A stretch of 64,000 bases of DNA from Gleimia coleocanis DSM 15436. GTDB taxonomy: Bacteria > Actinomycetota > Actinomycetes > Actinomycetales > Actinomycetaceae. The notes under the pieces are model-generated. The model searched no databases, was not told the DNA's origin, and saw only the letters and a list, made by a program, of their open reading frames with translations. The stretch covers positions 47,324-111,323 of the forward strand of contig NZ_DS999541.1 in NCBI RefSeq assembly GCF_000159015.1, written 5' to 3'. Of this stretch, positions 34,164 through 45,228 are shown piece after piece. Within the stretch, counting starts at the first letter, position 1. Each line of letters starts with the position of its first letter. The translations under genes and the position numbers were made by a program.

Positions 34164-34970
34164 ATGCGCCACCTACTAAAAGGCATCTCCTGGATCTTCA
34201 CTTCACTCCTGCTGGTACTCGCAGTACTTCCATTCGTCCTCATGCTCATTACCGCAGTCCAAGAAACGACGCGACTATCCTACTCAATCGACTTCAGTAA
34301 ACTCACCCTCCAAAACTTCTACAACCTCTTTGAAGTCCAAAACTTCGGAGGGGCACTACTGACCTCGACCATCGTCGTTGTCCTCGCCTGCGTAATGAAT
34401 ATCGTGGTTTGCTCACTCGCAGCCTACGGATTCGCCTTCAAGCGATTCCCCGGTTCCGAAGGCATCTTCTGGATTTACATAGTTTCCATGATGGTACCCG
34501 GACAAGTCACCATCATCCCCATGTTCGTCATGTTCAAAGAAATGGGCATTATTGGAAGCTACCTCTCTCTAGCACTCCCCGTAGTAAACGCATTTGGCGT
34601 GTTCCTTATCCGCCAATTCATGTACTCCATTCCGCCCTCATTAGTCGAAGCAGCCCGCATCGACGGAGCCACCGATTTCCAAATCTTCGTGCGGATCATC
34701 CTCCCGCTGATTCGCTCAGTCCTGGTAGCCCTAACCGTATTCACATTCCTCACTACCTGGAATGACTTCCTCTGGCCACTCGTTTCCCTCCAATCCGATA
34801 CCACGCAGACAGTGACGCTCGCGGTATCCCAGCTGAAAGGCTCATTCAGCACCCAATACGGGATGGTAATGGCTGGAACCACCATCGCATTCATGGTGCC
34901 ATTCCTGGTTTATGCATTCATGCAACGCCAATTCGTTGAAGGTGTTACTTCTTCAGGCGTGAAAGGTTAA
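34164..34970 (+). CDS. sugar ABC transporter permease (MalG type)
   Basis: The second CUT1 permease, 268 residues with six membrane helices. The EAA loop reads VEAARIDGATDFQIFVRIILPL (about residues 160-181). SMMVPGQVTIIPMFVMFKEMG and the C-terminal QRQFVEGVTSSGVKG are typical MalG/LacG-type features. It starts 1 base after the first permease stop and ends 2 bases before the DUF4091 gene, so the products are made together. Confidence 0.92.
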   Translation: MRHLLKGISWIFTSLLLVLAVLPFVLMLITAVQETTRLSYSIDFSKLTLQNFYNLFEVQNFGGALLTSTIVVVLACVMNIVVCSLAAYGFAFKRFPGSEGIFWIYIVSMMVPGQVTIIPMFVMFKEMGIIGSYLSLALPVVNAFGVFLIRQFMYSIPPSLVEAARIDGATDFQIFVRIILPLIRSVLVALTVFTFLTTWNDFLWPLVSLQSDTTQTVTLAVSQLKGSFSTQYGMVMAGTTIAFMVPFLVYAFMQRQFVEGVTSSGVKG

Positions 34971-34972
34971 AC

Positions 34973-36571
34973 ATGTTAGTTACGAAACTTGTAAACTCAC
35001 TCGATAAAGTCCTCCCCGCAGATGAACCACTGGTTTGGGATGGGAAACTGGAACTCGTTAAAAATGAAGTCGGCTCTGTTCAGCTAGCATTCAAATGCGA
35101 AGACCTGTCCAAATTCCACCAACTGGAAGTGAAAGCAGAAAACGCAAAACTCGCCGTTTATGCAGTAGGGCTAGTCCCCGCACAAAACCCAGCGCCAGCA
35201 AATGCGGATGACGCCTACCTGGCACTAACCCCAACTTTGCTACCAGATATTCTGTTTCCATTAGAATCTGGGGAAAACACGGTAGCCACTCAGTTTAAAG
35301 CACAGCATTCTGGCTGGAACTCACTGTGGATTGACATCACTGCCAATGGTGAAACCACTCTCACCCTGCTAGTAGATGAGGCGGAAGTCGCCTCAATTAC
35401 AGTTAATCTGCACGACGTGGAACTTCCTAAAGCTAAATTAGTAAACACTCAATGGTTCCACGTAGATAGCCTGGCAAACTACTACGATGTAGAAGTTTGG
35501 AGTGAAGCCCACTGGCAGGCAATCGAACATCAAATGGCTTCCGCAGCCCGCATGGGAGTTAATTGCTTGCTCACTCCACTGTGGACTTCTCCGTTAGACA
35601 CGGCAATCGGCACTTACCGACGTACTACACAGTTGCTTGAAATTACGCGCACAACTGGCGGTTTTCACTTCGGTTTTGAAAAAGCGCATAAGTGGATGCA
35701 ACTACTTAAAAAATACGGGTTCACTGATGTTGAAGTACCTCACTTCTTCACCCAGTGGGGAGCCACTTCAACCCCACGTTTCTTCATCACTGAAGCAGAC
35801 GGTAGCTTAACTCCACTGTTTGGTTGGGACGAGCCAGCAACCTCCGCAGCATACCGCGCATTTTTGGAACAGTTAATTCCAGCGGTCAGAACATTCCTAG
35901 AGACTGAAATTGGTTTAGAACACGCTTGGTTCCATGTCTCTGATGAGCCAAATGCTGATCATTTAGAAGCCTACCGAGCAGCCAAAGCTCAGGTAGTGGA
36001 CTTACTTGCAGGCACCCAAGTAATTGATGCCCTCTCAGAGCCTGAGTTCCAAGAAGTCGTAGACATCCCCGTGGTAGCCACCAATAAGGTAGATGGTTTC
36101 CGCGCAGTTGGGGTGGAACCAACCTGGGTTTATAACTGCGTTGCCCAAGACCGACTTGTCGCAAACCGCTTCATCGCGCAGCGGGGCACCCGCCACCGTG
36201 AGATTGGTTTCCAACTGTTCAAATTCAATGCGAAAGGCATTTTGCACTGGGCATTCAACTTCTACAACCGCCAGTTCTCACTGGGCGTTTTAGACCCTTA
36301 TAAGGACACTGCAGCTGGGGGTGGTTTCCTTTCCGGAGACTCCTTCGTGGTTTACCCAGTGGCAGATGGGAAAGTTTATGAAAGCCTACGGCACCACCTG
36401 TTGCGCCAAGCTATGGATGATTTAGCACTCTGTCAGCTAGCTGCAGAAAAACACGGTAGGGAAGCAGTGCTGGAAGCAGTAGATCCGGATCAGCGTTTGG
36501 ATTACAACAGTGGCTTTGCGGATTCTCAGAGCCTGTTGGAAACGCGCGCCCGAGTACTTCAGATGCTTTAG
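34973..36571 (+). CDS. DUF4091 putative glycoside hydrolase
   Basis: The 532-residue protein has no signal peptide, so it acts in the cytoplasm. An N-terminal beta-rich domain (about 1-150) leads into a TIM-barrel-like region. The C-terminal DUF4091 part contains HAWFHVSDEPNADHLEAY, with a Glu that could be catalytic, WVYNCVAQDRLVANRFIAQRG and GILHWAFNFYN. DUF4091 proteins are thought to be glycosidases. Cotranscribed with a sugar importer, it probably cleaves the imported glycan. The true substrate is not known. Two hairpins end the operon. Confidence 0.82.
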   Translation: MLVTKLVNSLDKVLPADEPLVWDGKLELVKNEVGSVQLAFKCEDLSKFHQLEVKAENAKLAVYAVGLVPAQNPAPANADDAYLALTPTLLPDILFPLESGENTVATQFKAQHSGWNSLWIDITANGETTLTLLVDEAEVASITVNLHDVELPKAKLVNTQWFHVDSLANYYDVEVWSEAHWQAIEHQMASAARMGVNCLLTPLWTSPLDTAIGTYRRTTQLLEITRTTGGFHFGFEKAHKWMQLLKKYGFTDVEVPHFFTQWGATSTPRFFITEADGSLTPLFGWDEPATSAAYRAFLEQLIPAVRTFLETEIGLEHAWFHVSDEPNADHLEAYRAAKAQVVDLLAGTQVIDALSEPEFQEVVDIPVVATNKVDGFRAVGVEPTWVYNCVAQDRLVANRFIAQRGTRHREIGFQLFKFNAKGILHWAFNFYNRQFSLGVLDPYKDTAAGGGFLSGDSFVVYPVADGKVYESLRHHLLRQAMDDLALCQLAAEKHGREAVLEAVDPDQRLDYNSGFADSQSLLETRARVLQML

Positions 36572-36581
36572 AAATATAAAG

Positions 36582-36623
36582 ATGCGGGGTTCTCAGTACG
36601 GTTACGTATTGAGAACCCCGCAT
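36582..36623 (+). terminator. terminator of the sugar ABC operon
   Basis: A 14-bp GC-rich stem (36582-36595 with 36610-36623), extended by five further pairs around GTTA, is followed by a short T-rich stretch. Confidence 0.8.
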
Positions 36624-36626
36624 TTA

Positions 36627-36662
36627 TTTCCCGAGGGCGCTAGATTAAACGCCCTCGGGAAA
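36627..36662. repeat. inverted pair of the dispersed word (TTTCCCGAGGGCG)
   Basis: TTTCCCGAGGGCG (36627-36639) and its exact complement (36650-36662) flank a 10-base loop. It lies between the sugar operon terminator and the 3' end of the DtxR-family gene and may serve as that gene's terminator. Confidence 0.8.
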
Positions 36663-36677
36663 GGAAACTTGTTTATG

Positions 36678-37343
36678 CTAACCCAACTTCACGCGAATAA
36701 ATGCGCCCAAAGTATAAGGTAGGTCGATGCGTTGCCTACCCACTTGCAGGGAAATCAACGCTGTCACATCAGACTTTTCTAACACCCGCACAGTACTGCC
36801 CGGGGTAATCCCACGCGACTCAAAATGACGTAAAACCTCTGGCTCAGCATCGCGAATCCGCACGATTTCTAAATCTGCTTGCAAAGGAGCCGTCAGCACC
36901 GAAATTGTCGAAGATGACGCTACCGTACCGTCTTTACGAGGAATCGGATCCCCATGGGGGTCTGTCTGCGGGAATCCTAAGACCTTGTCAATGCGGTCAA
37001 TAAAACGATCCGTTACCGCATGCTCTAGCTCTTCAGCTTCCTCATGTACTTCATCCCAAGAAAACTCCAAAACGTCATGGAGGAAAGTTTCTAAAATCCG
37101 GTGGCGGCGCACCATTTTCATGGCTTCTTCTCGGCCTGCTTCAGTGAGGCGCACCTGCTGATAAGGCTTGTGGTCAACAAGCCCGGCATCTTTTAAACGA
37201 CGTACGTTTTCAGATGCAGTTGACGGAACAACCCCCATTAGGTGAGCTAAATCTGAAACCCCAACTCCTTTATCATCCCATTCTTCCGCTGAGTAAATGG
37301 CGCGCACGTAGTCTTCAGACATGGTAGAAATACGAGGACTCAT
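36678..37343 (-). CDS. DtxR/MntR-family metal-dependent regulator
   Basis: The 221-residue protein has an N-terminal winged helix (about 1-70), a dimerisation domain and a C-terminal SH3-like/FeoA-like domain. The metal-site helix reads WDEVHEEAEELEHAVTDRF; Glu104 stands where DtxR and IdeR have Cys102, which is closer to MntR/SirR-type, possibly manganese-sensing, proteins. The start overlaps the VKOR stop by 4 bases, so both form an operon. It is a candidate regulator for the box at 26336, although another DtxR paralogue may exist elsewhere. Confidence 0.9.
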   Translation of the reverse strand: MSPRISTMSEDYVRAIYSAEEWDDKGVGVSDLAHLMGVVPSTASENVRRLKDAGLVDHKPYQQVRLTEAGREEAMKMVRRHRILETFLHDVLEFSWDEVHEEAEELEHAVTDRFIDRIDKVLGFPQTDPHGDPIPRKDGTVASSSTISVLTAPLQADLEIVRIRDAEPEVLRHFESRGITPGSTVRVLEKSDVTALISLQVGRQRIDLPYTLGAFIRVKLG

Positions 37344-37951
37344 AGCATCATTCCGATCTTTTCACTCATTCCTAGTAGGACTGTAATCGCAGTGATGAGG
37401 AATAATCCAACTACTACTGCCCAGGCGTTTGCGTGTAGCGGCTGGCCAATCCTGCGTATGGTTTCGCGTCCGCAGATTGCAGTGGCAAAGGGAAGGAGGA
37501 TTCCGGTGGCGATGAAAGTTGCAGACCAGATTACCAGGCAGTAGGGGCATAGGGCTTGGAATTTGAAGATTGAAGCGTAGAGGAAGAAAACGATTACTCC
37601 CAGGGAGCCAGCAGTTGCGACGGCCAGTAGGTTCCATAGTGGGCGTGGTAGTTTAGTTCCCAATATGGAAGCTACGGCAACGAATAATAAGATGCTGAAA
37701 AAACCGATTCCGAGGGCGGTGTTTGGAAGTCCGAGTAGCAGATGCGCTTCAGGGGATGAGATTGAAGAACTGCAGCCGACCAGTAGCGAGAGGTCACAGT
37801 TTAGGGAACCAGTTGGATTGTTGAGGTGTTCTATTTCGGTTTTTAGAAGTCCTAGTGAGGCTACTAAACCTGCAAGGCTTGCCAGAGTTAGTGAGATTGT
37901 TGATTTTAGAGGCAACTGGAATGTCAGCTCTGGTTTCTGCATGGTTTCCAT
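37340..37951 (-). CDS. vitamin K epoxide reductase family protein (VKOR)
   Basis: Bacterial VKOR reoxidises DsbA-like proteins with quinone as acceptor, supporting disulfide bonding outside the cell. Four or five membrane helices are visible. The two cysteine pairs are Cys52/Cys60 (LNCDLSLLVGC) and the CxxC Cys135-Cys138 (LCPYC). There is no fused thioredoxin domain, so the partner DsbA must be encoded elsewhere. It precedes the DtxR-family gene with a 4-base overlap. A copy of the dispersed word lies at 37711. Confidence 0.9.
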   Translation of the reverse strand: METMQKPELTFQLPLKSTISLTLASLAGLVASLGLLKTEIEHLNNPTGSLNCDLSLLVGCSSSISSPEAHLLLGLPNTALGIGFFSILLFVAVASILGTKLPRPLWNLLAVATAGSLGVIVFFLYASIFKFQALCPYCLVIWSATFIATGILLPFATAICGRETIRRIGQPLHANAWAVVVGLFLITAITVLLGMSEKIGMML

Positions 37952-38112
37952 TGGTTTCTTTCTGATTCGTTTTACTATCTTTAAGAATACTTCCTTATGG
38001 GGTGTAACGGTAGTTTTAGGGCGGTTTTCCGCGGTAAAACAAGGCTTGTGGTAGAGGACACGTTTTAGCGATTTGGAGTTTTTGGAATCGAACGTGTAAA
38101 GTATTCATGTGC

Positions 38113-38185
38113 GCGCCGTTAGCTCAATTGGCAGAGCAACTGGCTCTTAACCAGTGGGTTGGGGGTTCGATTCCCTCACGGCGCA
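38113..38185 (+). tRNA. tRNA-Lys(CTT), copy 1
   Basis: A 73-base cloverleaf with acceptor stem GCGCCGT/ACGGCGC, anticodon loop CTCTTAA giving anticodon CTT, and T-loop TTCGATT. The 3' CCA is not encoded. It is identical over its length to the second copy 31 bases downstream. Confidence 0.96.
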
Positions 38186-38216
38186 CAACGGAACTAGTGT
38201 TCGCATTAGATTCCGA

Positions 38217-38289
38217 GCGCCGTTAGCTCAATTGGCAGAGCAACTGGCTCTTAACCAGTGGGTTGGGGGTTCGATTCCCTCACGGCGCA
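38217..38289 (+). tRNA. tRNA-Lys(CTT), copy 2
   Basis: Same 73 bases as copy 1, probably from tandem duplication and cotranscribed with it. An intrinsic terminator follows at once. Confidence 0.96.
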
Positions 38290-38295
38290 CAGAAT

Positions 38296-38319
38296 GCCCC
38301 GCAGTTGCGGGGCTTTTTT
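38296..38319 (+). terminator. terminator of the tRNA-Lys pair
   Basis: GCCCCGCA (38296-38303) pairs with TGCGGGGC (38306-38313) and is followed by six T. Confidence 0.93.
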
Positions 38320-38339
38320 GTTGCTATTTTCTTTCGTGC

Positions 38340-38374
38340 TTCGGGGTATGTTTAGTTGGAAAACATACCCCGAA
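38340..38374. repeat. perfect 14-bp inverted repeat, TTCGGGGTATGTTT
   Basis: Arms at 38340-38353 and 38361-38374 enclose AGTTGGA. A third, single ACATACCCC lies at 38427-38435. No gene starts nearby on the plus strand, so the role is unclear. Confidence 0.65.
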
Positions 38375-38511
38375 CTTGTAAGCAGGTTCTAGTCATGTTT
38401 CCTTTAGGGTAGTTGTTCAGTAAAACACATACCCCAAAGTTAAAGACCCTGCAAAAGTTAAGTTATAGCTGCGACAACTGCAGACTTGGATCAGCACAGT
38501 TATAAAAGTAT

Positions 38512-38535
38512 CGCCGCCCTCAAAAAAGGCGGCGA
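38512..38535 (-). terminator. terminator of the HIT gene
   Basis: TCGCCGCC pairs with GGCGGCGA around a T-rich loop (minus-strand sense), followed by a TACTTTTAT stretch. Confidence 0.7.
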
Positions 38536-38552
38536 AACTAAAAAATAGAAAA

Positions 38553-38999
38553 TCAAGCCAAAGCTGGAGAATCGATAGTCAAAGGCACGTTAGCTTCATG
38601 GCCCTGTTCTTCCAAAGCAGAACGAAGAGCAGAAATAGTAGATTCCAAAACGCGTTCAGAAACCTGAGTTGCTTCAGCCAGTACCAAGTCATTCTCATCA
38701 CGCAATGGAATCACATGCAGGTGAGCGTGTGGAACCTCAAAGCCTGCGATTTCCAGACCAATTCGTTCACATTCATAAACGGAAAGCTGAGCCTTACCAA
38801 TACGGTGGCCCACCTTCATAATGTGAGCAGCCAGTTCTTCTGGCATATCAGTCCAAGCGTTGTATGCTTCGCGTGGAACTACCAGCACGTGGCCGGGACG
38901 CACAGGCGCGATAGTAGCGAAAACAACACATACATCATCAGCGTAAACAAACTTGCCTGGCAGTTCGCCGGCAATGATCTTTTCAAATAAAGTAGCCAT
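38553..38999 (-). CDS. HIT family protein
   Basis: A 148-residue nucleotide hydrolase or transferase of the histidine-triad family. The triad is HAHLHVIP near residue 90. FEKIIAGELPGKFVYADDVCVVFATIAPVRPGHVLVVP is the usual N-terminal half. The start ATG at 38999 faces leuS, with about 140 bases between them. The natural substrate of this branch is not known. The length is normal. Confidence 0.92.
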   Translation of the reverse strand: MATLFEKIIAGELPGKFVYADDVCVVFATIAPVRPGHVLVVPREAYNAWTDMPEELAAHIMKVGHRIGKAQLSVYECERIGLEIAGFEVPHAHLHVIPLRDENDLVLAEATQVSERVLESTISALRSALEEQGHEANVPLTIDSPALA

Positions 39000-39139
39000 G
39001 TTTCTATTTTGCCTTGGAAAAGTAAAAAACTCTAGGTAGGGTGACCTAGACAGGCGTCCATAAACCAGCGGTTAAATAGCTTAAATCCAGCAAAATGAGG
39101 TACTCTAATAGGTGGATTAATCTACGAAATGAGGACGAA

Positions 39140-42034
<2,895 letters not shown>

Positions 42035-42052
42035 TTTGGAAGTGAGTTCAGA

Positions 42053-43135
42053 ATGTCTGACGCATTAACTTACATTGATATTACGCTGAAGGATTCGCAT
42101 GCGCGGATTTGCACTCGCGGTGGCATTGTCACTGAATGGGTGGTGCCTAGCCGCACGGGTGATTTCAATTTGATTGACGGTTATGCGTCAGACTCTGAAC
42201 TTTTAGAAGGTAACGGCTGTCGTTCGTCGGTTCTGGCCCCTTGGTCGAATCGTGTTCAGCAGGCTACTTATACTTGGCAGGGTAATACGGTTCGTTTGGG
42301 GGATGGTCCTTCTGGCAAGCCTGAGGCTTTGCATGGTTTAGTGTTGGACGCTGAGTTTACAGTTGAGGCTCATGAGGAGGACTACGTTTCTCTAGCTACC
42401 GTGGTGCGAGATGCGCATTACCCGGTTCCGTTTGAGGTGCGTGCCGATTACACTTTGAGTGAGGCTGGGGGAGTTTACGAGCTTAACTTAACTTTGACGG
42501 CTACAAATTTGGGTGTGGAAGCGGCTCCTTTCGGCTTGGGTTGGCATCCTTATATTCGTTACGAGGGCGCTAAGTCTGATGCCGAGTTGATTGTGGAGGC
42601 ACGCACTCGAGTTGAGGTTGATGAGGATTTGATTCCTTTAGCGGGTGAAGCTGCTTTTACTGATCTTGCTGAGGTTGAAGCTTCGGATTCTTTGGCGTTT
42701 ATCGATGAGCTTTCACAGGTTTGGTTAGGTAATTTGGCGGATTTGGATACGGCGTTTACTGATCTGACTGTTGAAGAAACTAATGGGACTGTGGGGGCTA
42801 CGTTATTCCACGGTTCTGGGGCGCGCACGGATATTGTGGCGACTTCTAATGCGGGGGTTTCTCGTGGCGTGGGGATTTTGCATTTCTTCACGGGAGAGCC
42901 TTTAGCTCATCGTCCGGCGGAGTCTTTGGCGATGGAGTTTTGCCAGTTTATGACGAATGCTTTTAACCGGGCTGAGTGTGCTGAGGCTTTGCGGGTTTTG
43001 CCGGGGGAGAAGCAGGAGATGTCTGTGAGCTTGCTGCATGCGGCTGATCCGGATTCTTTAGAGGCTTTCGTGGAATCTGAGGTGGAGTTTTACACGGATA
43101 GCATGCCACTTTTAGAAGCGGAGAATAACGGTTAA
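42053..43135 (+). CDS. aldose 1-epimerase family protein
   Basis: A 360-residue galactose-mutarotase-like protein. GGIVTEWVVPSRTG, SSVLAPWSNRVQQATYTWQG, LHGLVLDAEF and FGLGWHPYIRY match the aldose epimerase (GalM/YeaD-type) beta-sandwich, including the catalytic His region. The C-terminal quarter is acidic and beyond the usual end of the domain. It sits between leuS and a DNA glycosylase without a sugar operon, so the substrate is unclear. Codon use is G/T-ending. A dispersed-word copy lies at 42562. Confidence 0.85.
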   Translation: MSDALTYIDITLKDSHARICTRGGIVTEWVVPSRTGDFNLIDGYASDSELLEGNGCRSSVLAPWSNRVQQATYTWQGNTVRLGDGPSGKPEALHGLVLDAEFTVEAHEEDYVSLATVVRDAHYPVPFEVRADYTLSEAGGVYELNLTLTATNLGVEAAPFGLGWHPYIRYEGAKSDAELIVEARTRVEVDEDLIPLAGEAAFTDLAEVEASDSLAFIDELSQVWLGNLADLDTAFTDLTVEETNGTVGATLFHGSGARTDIVATSNAGVSRGVGILHFFTGEPLAHRPAESLAMEFCQFMTNAFNRAECAEALRVLPGEKQEMSVSLLHAADPDSLEAFVESEVEFYTDSMPLLEAENNG

Positions 43136-43138
43136 GGT

Positions 43139-43963
43139 ATGCCTGAGGGTCACGTTATTCATCGTCTTACGGCGCGTCTTTTAGCTGATTTTGGTGGTTA
43201 TTCGCTGGAGGTTTTGTCTCCGCAGGGACGTTTTGCTGATTCTGCTGAGCTGCTTTCGGGGTTGCAGATTACGGGCAGTTCCTCTTGGGGTAAGCATATT
43301 TTCATTAAGTTTGGTGAGGAACCGGATGAGTTGGCTCGCTGGTTGCATGTTCATTTAGGCTTGTATGGGAAGTGGCGTTTTTACCCGCTGGATGTGTTTG
43401 GTAATCCTCCTGCGCCGAAAGGGGAGATTCGCTTACGTTTGGTGGGTCGTGAAGAGGTTGCTGATTTATCTGGCCCTACGCGTTGTGCAGTAGTTTCTTA
43501 TGATGAGGTTTTGGACGTTTTGAAGCGTTTAGGGCCGGATCCGTTGGTTAATCATCCTGCTGATCGCGCGGAGTTTATTCGGTTGGTGAGGGCTCGTAAA
43601 CGGGCGATTGGTGAGCTGGTGATGGATCAGTCGGTGGTGGCTGGTCCGGGTAATATTTACCGGGCGGAGTGTCTTTTCCGCGTGGGGATTTCTCCTTTCC
43701 GTAAGGGGAGTAATATTTCTGAGAAGCGTTTGGGGTTACTTTGGGATGATTTGCGCGCGGGTCTTTTAGATGGTTTGGAGACGGGGTTTATTTCAACCAT
43801 GTTGGAAGAGGATTTGCGTGCGGAGGATCCAGAGGACGTGGAAGCACAGCGCTTCTACGTGTATCACCGTACGGGGCGTCCTTGCCTGCGGTGTGGGAGC
43901 ATGGTTGCAGAGCAACTGATGCAGAATCGTCGTCTTTTCTGGTGCCCGGGCTGTCAGCGTTAG
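43139..43963 (+). CDS. endonuclease VIII-type DNA glycosylase (Nei/Fpg family)
   Basis: This base-excision repair enzyme removes oxidised bases and cleaves the abasic site. The catalytic N terminus is PEGH after Met removal (Pro1, Glu2), followed by HRLTARLL. The helix-two-turn-helix segment is SVVAGPGNIYRAECLFRVGISPF. A zinc finger CLRCGS---FWCPGC ends the protein. The length of 274 residues fits actinobacterial Nei proteins. The start lies 3 bases after the epimerase gene. It converges on the GNAT gene with a 3-base gap. Confidence 0.93.
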   Translation: MPEGHVIHRLTARLLADFGGYSLEVLSPQGRFADSAELLSGLQITGSSSWGKHIFIKFGEEPDELARWLHVHLGLYGKWRFYPLDVFGNPPAPKGEIRLRLVGREEVADLSGPTRCAVVSYDEVLDVLKRLGPDPLVNHPADRAEFIRLVRARKRAIGELVMDQSVVAGPGNIYRAECLFRVGISPFRKGSNISEKRLGLLWDDLRAGLLDGLETGFISTMLEEDLRAEDPEDVEAQRFYVYHRTGRPCLRCGSMVAEQLMQNRRLFWCPGCQR

Positions 43964-43966
43964 GGT

Positions 43967-44470
43967 TTAGTTTTGTGTTTTTTCTGCGAATCCGAGGGAG
44001 TCGTAGAGTTTTGCAGCAGCACCAGCTTCGTGTAGGTCGAGGCGTAGGCTGATAGTTTCGTATCCGGCTTGGCAGGCGCGGTGGGCGATTTCTCCGACGA
44101 GGGCGGTGGCTATTCCTTTTCCGCGGTGTTCTGGGGCTACCATTAGGTCCATGATGATGGGGGTTCCGTCTGGTAGGTCATCCCAGGGGCTGGTGACGGT
44201 GAGGAGGATTGCTCCGACTAGTTCTCCGTCTACCCAGGCTCCGACGAAGGAGTTGTCTAGGGGACGTCCGAATTCGCCGTTGAATGCCATGCGCATTTCT
44301 TCGACTGCTTCTACTAGGTCTGCCGCGGTGAAGCGGTTTTCGTAGGCGACTAGGTAGAGCGACGCGAGGGCAGGAATGTCATAGCGGGTCAGTGTGGCCA
44401 GCTCGATTCCCAGTGGTCGTTCTAAGCCGATGAGGGTTTCTAACTGTGAATGTAGTGTGAGCTGTGACAT
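43967..44470 (-). CDS. GNAT-family N-acetyltransferase
   Basis: A 167-residue acetyl-CoA-dependent acetyltransferase. The acetyl-CoA loop is VAPEHRGKGIATALVGEIAHRA (about residues 112-133), with LMVAPEHRG preceding it and LYDSLGFAEK at the end. The substrate cannot be told. It is convergent with nei. A copy of the dispersed word (44098) codes for Ala-Leu in the acetyl-CoA loop. Confidence 0.88.
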   Translation of the reverse strand: MSQLTLHSQLETLIGLERPLGIELATLTRYDIPALASLYLVAYENRFTAADLVEAVEEMRMAFNGEFGRPLDNSFVGAWVDGELVGAILLTVTSPWDDLPDGTPIIMDLMVAPEHRGKGIATALVGEIAHRACQAGYETISLRLDLHEAGAAAKLYDSLGFAEKTQN

Positions 44471-44522
44471 ATTTCCAGTCTAGCTGGAAAAATGTTCTAG
44501 GGAAGCTGAATCGCAGAAATGT

Positions 44523-44610
44523 TAAAAACTCATATGCGAAGGCGCGTTCGGATGTGCATTTTTAGCGGAATCCACCAAAAAATCATATGCGAAACGCATT
44601 TCGCATATGA
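44523..44610. repeat. pair of palindromic intergenic elements (TCATATGCGAA family)
   Basis: The first element (about 44524-44563) has imperfect arms AAAAACTCATATGCGAA and TTCGGATGTGCATTTTT. The second has a perfect 11-bp stem (44583-44593 with 44600-44610) and, on the minus strand, runs into ATTTTTT, so it ends cysE. Related elements lie at 16037-16126 and 58513-58660. Confidence 0.75.
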
Positions 44611-44613
44611 GGG

Positions 44614-45198
44614 TTAGATGAAAAGGGTAGGGTCCACAATCAAGTCTGCTGCCCGGCTCTTCTCGCATAAAGGTTTATTAGCTGCCGGAATGCCAATCGC
44701 CACATGCTCTGCTGGGACGTCTTTAACCACCACCGCGTTAGCACCAATCTTAGAGCCTTCACCAATATGAATCGGACCTAAAACCTTTGCTCCCGCACCA
44801 ATCATCACATGAGAACCAACCGTAGGGTGGCGCTTACCCTTCACCATAGCGACACCGCCTAGGGTGACTCCGTGGAAAATCACTACGTCTTCGCCAATAA
44901 CAGCGGTTTCACCAATAACTACGCCAGTACCGTGGTCAATGAATACGCGACGTCCAATTTCTGCTCCCGGGTGAATATCAATCCCAGAGTGGGTGCGAGA
45001 CATGGAAGAAAGAATGCGCGCGAGGGAACGGAAACCCTTATGCCACAGGCGGTGGGCGATACGATGCGACCAGATAGCATGCACACCCGGGTAAGCGAGT
45101 GCCACCTCCCAGTTAGAAGTAGCTGCTGGGTCGCGATCCTTCGCATTCTGTAAATCCTCTTTAGCTAATGCGAAAAATGACATGCCAGACTGGTGCAC
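44614..45198 (-). CDS. cysE: serine O-acetyltransferase
   Basis: CysE acetylates L-serine, the first committed step to cysteine. The left-handed beta-helix shows hexapeptide repeats ([33 protein letters not shown]) and the catalytic HGVTLGG loop. The length of 194 residues is typical of the short class. I start at GTG 45198, with AAGGAGA 5 bases upstream; an internal ATG lies at 45183. It lies 30 bases after cysK, so the two-step pathway is one operon. No CymR or T-box element is evident. Confidence 0.95.
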   Translation of the reverse strand: MHQSGMSFFALAKEDLQNAKDRDPAATSNWEVALAYPGVHAIWSHRIAHRLWHKGFRSLARILSSMSRTHSGIDIHPGAEIGRRVFIDHGTGVVIGETAVIGEDVVIFHGVTLGGVAMVKGKRHPTVGSHVMIGAGAKVLGPIHIGEGSKIGANAVVVKDVPAEHVAIGIPAANKPLCEKSRAADLIVDPTLFI

Positions 45199-45228
45199 CG
45201 TATCTCCTTATACCTTAAAGTAACTAAA

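Noticed and set aside
38113..38289. Two identical repeats with a short unique spacer, resembling a minimal CRISPR array
   Set aside because: The repeats are full tRNA-Lys cloverleaves followed by a terminator, and no cas gene is present.
38113..38289. tRNA-Lys as an integration site of a mobile element
   Set aside because: There is no integrase or partial tRNA repeat at a distance, and neighbouring genes are chromosomal.
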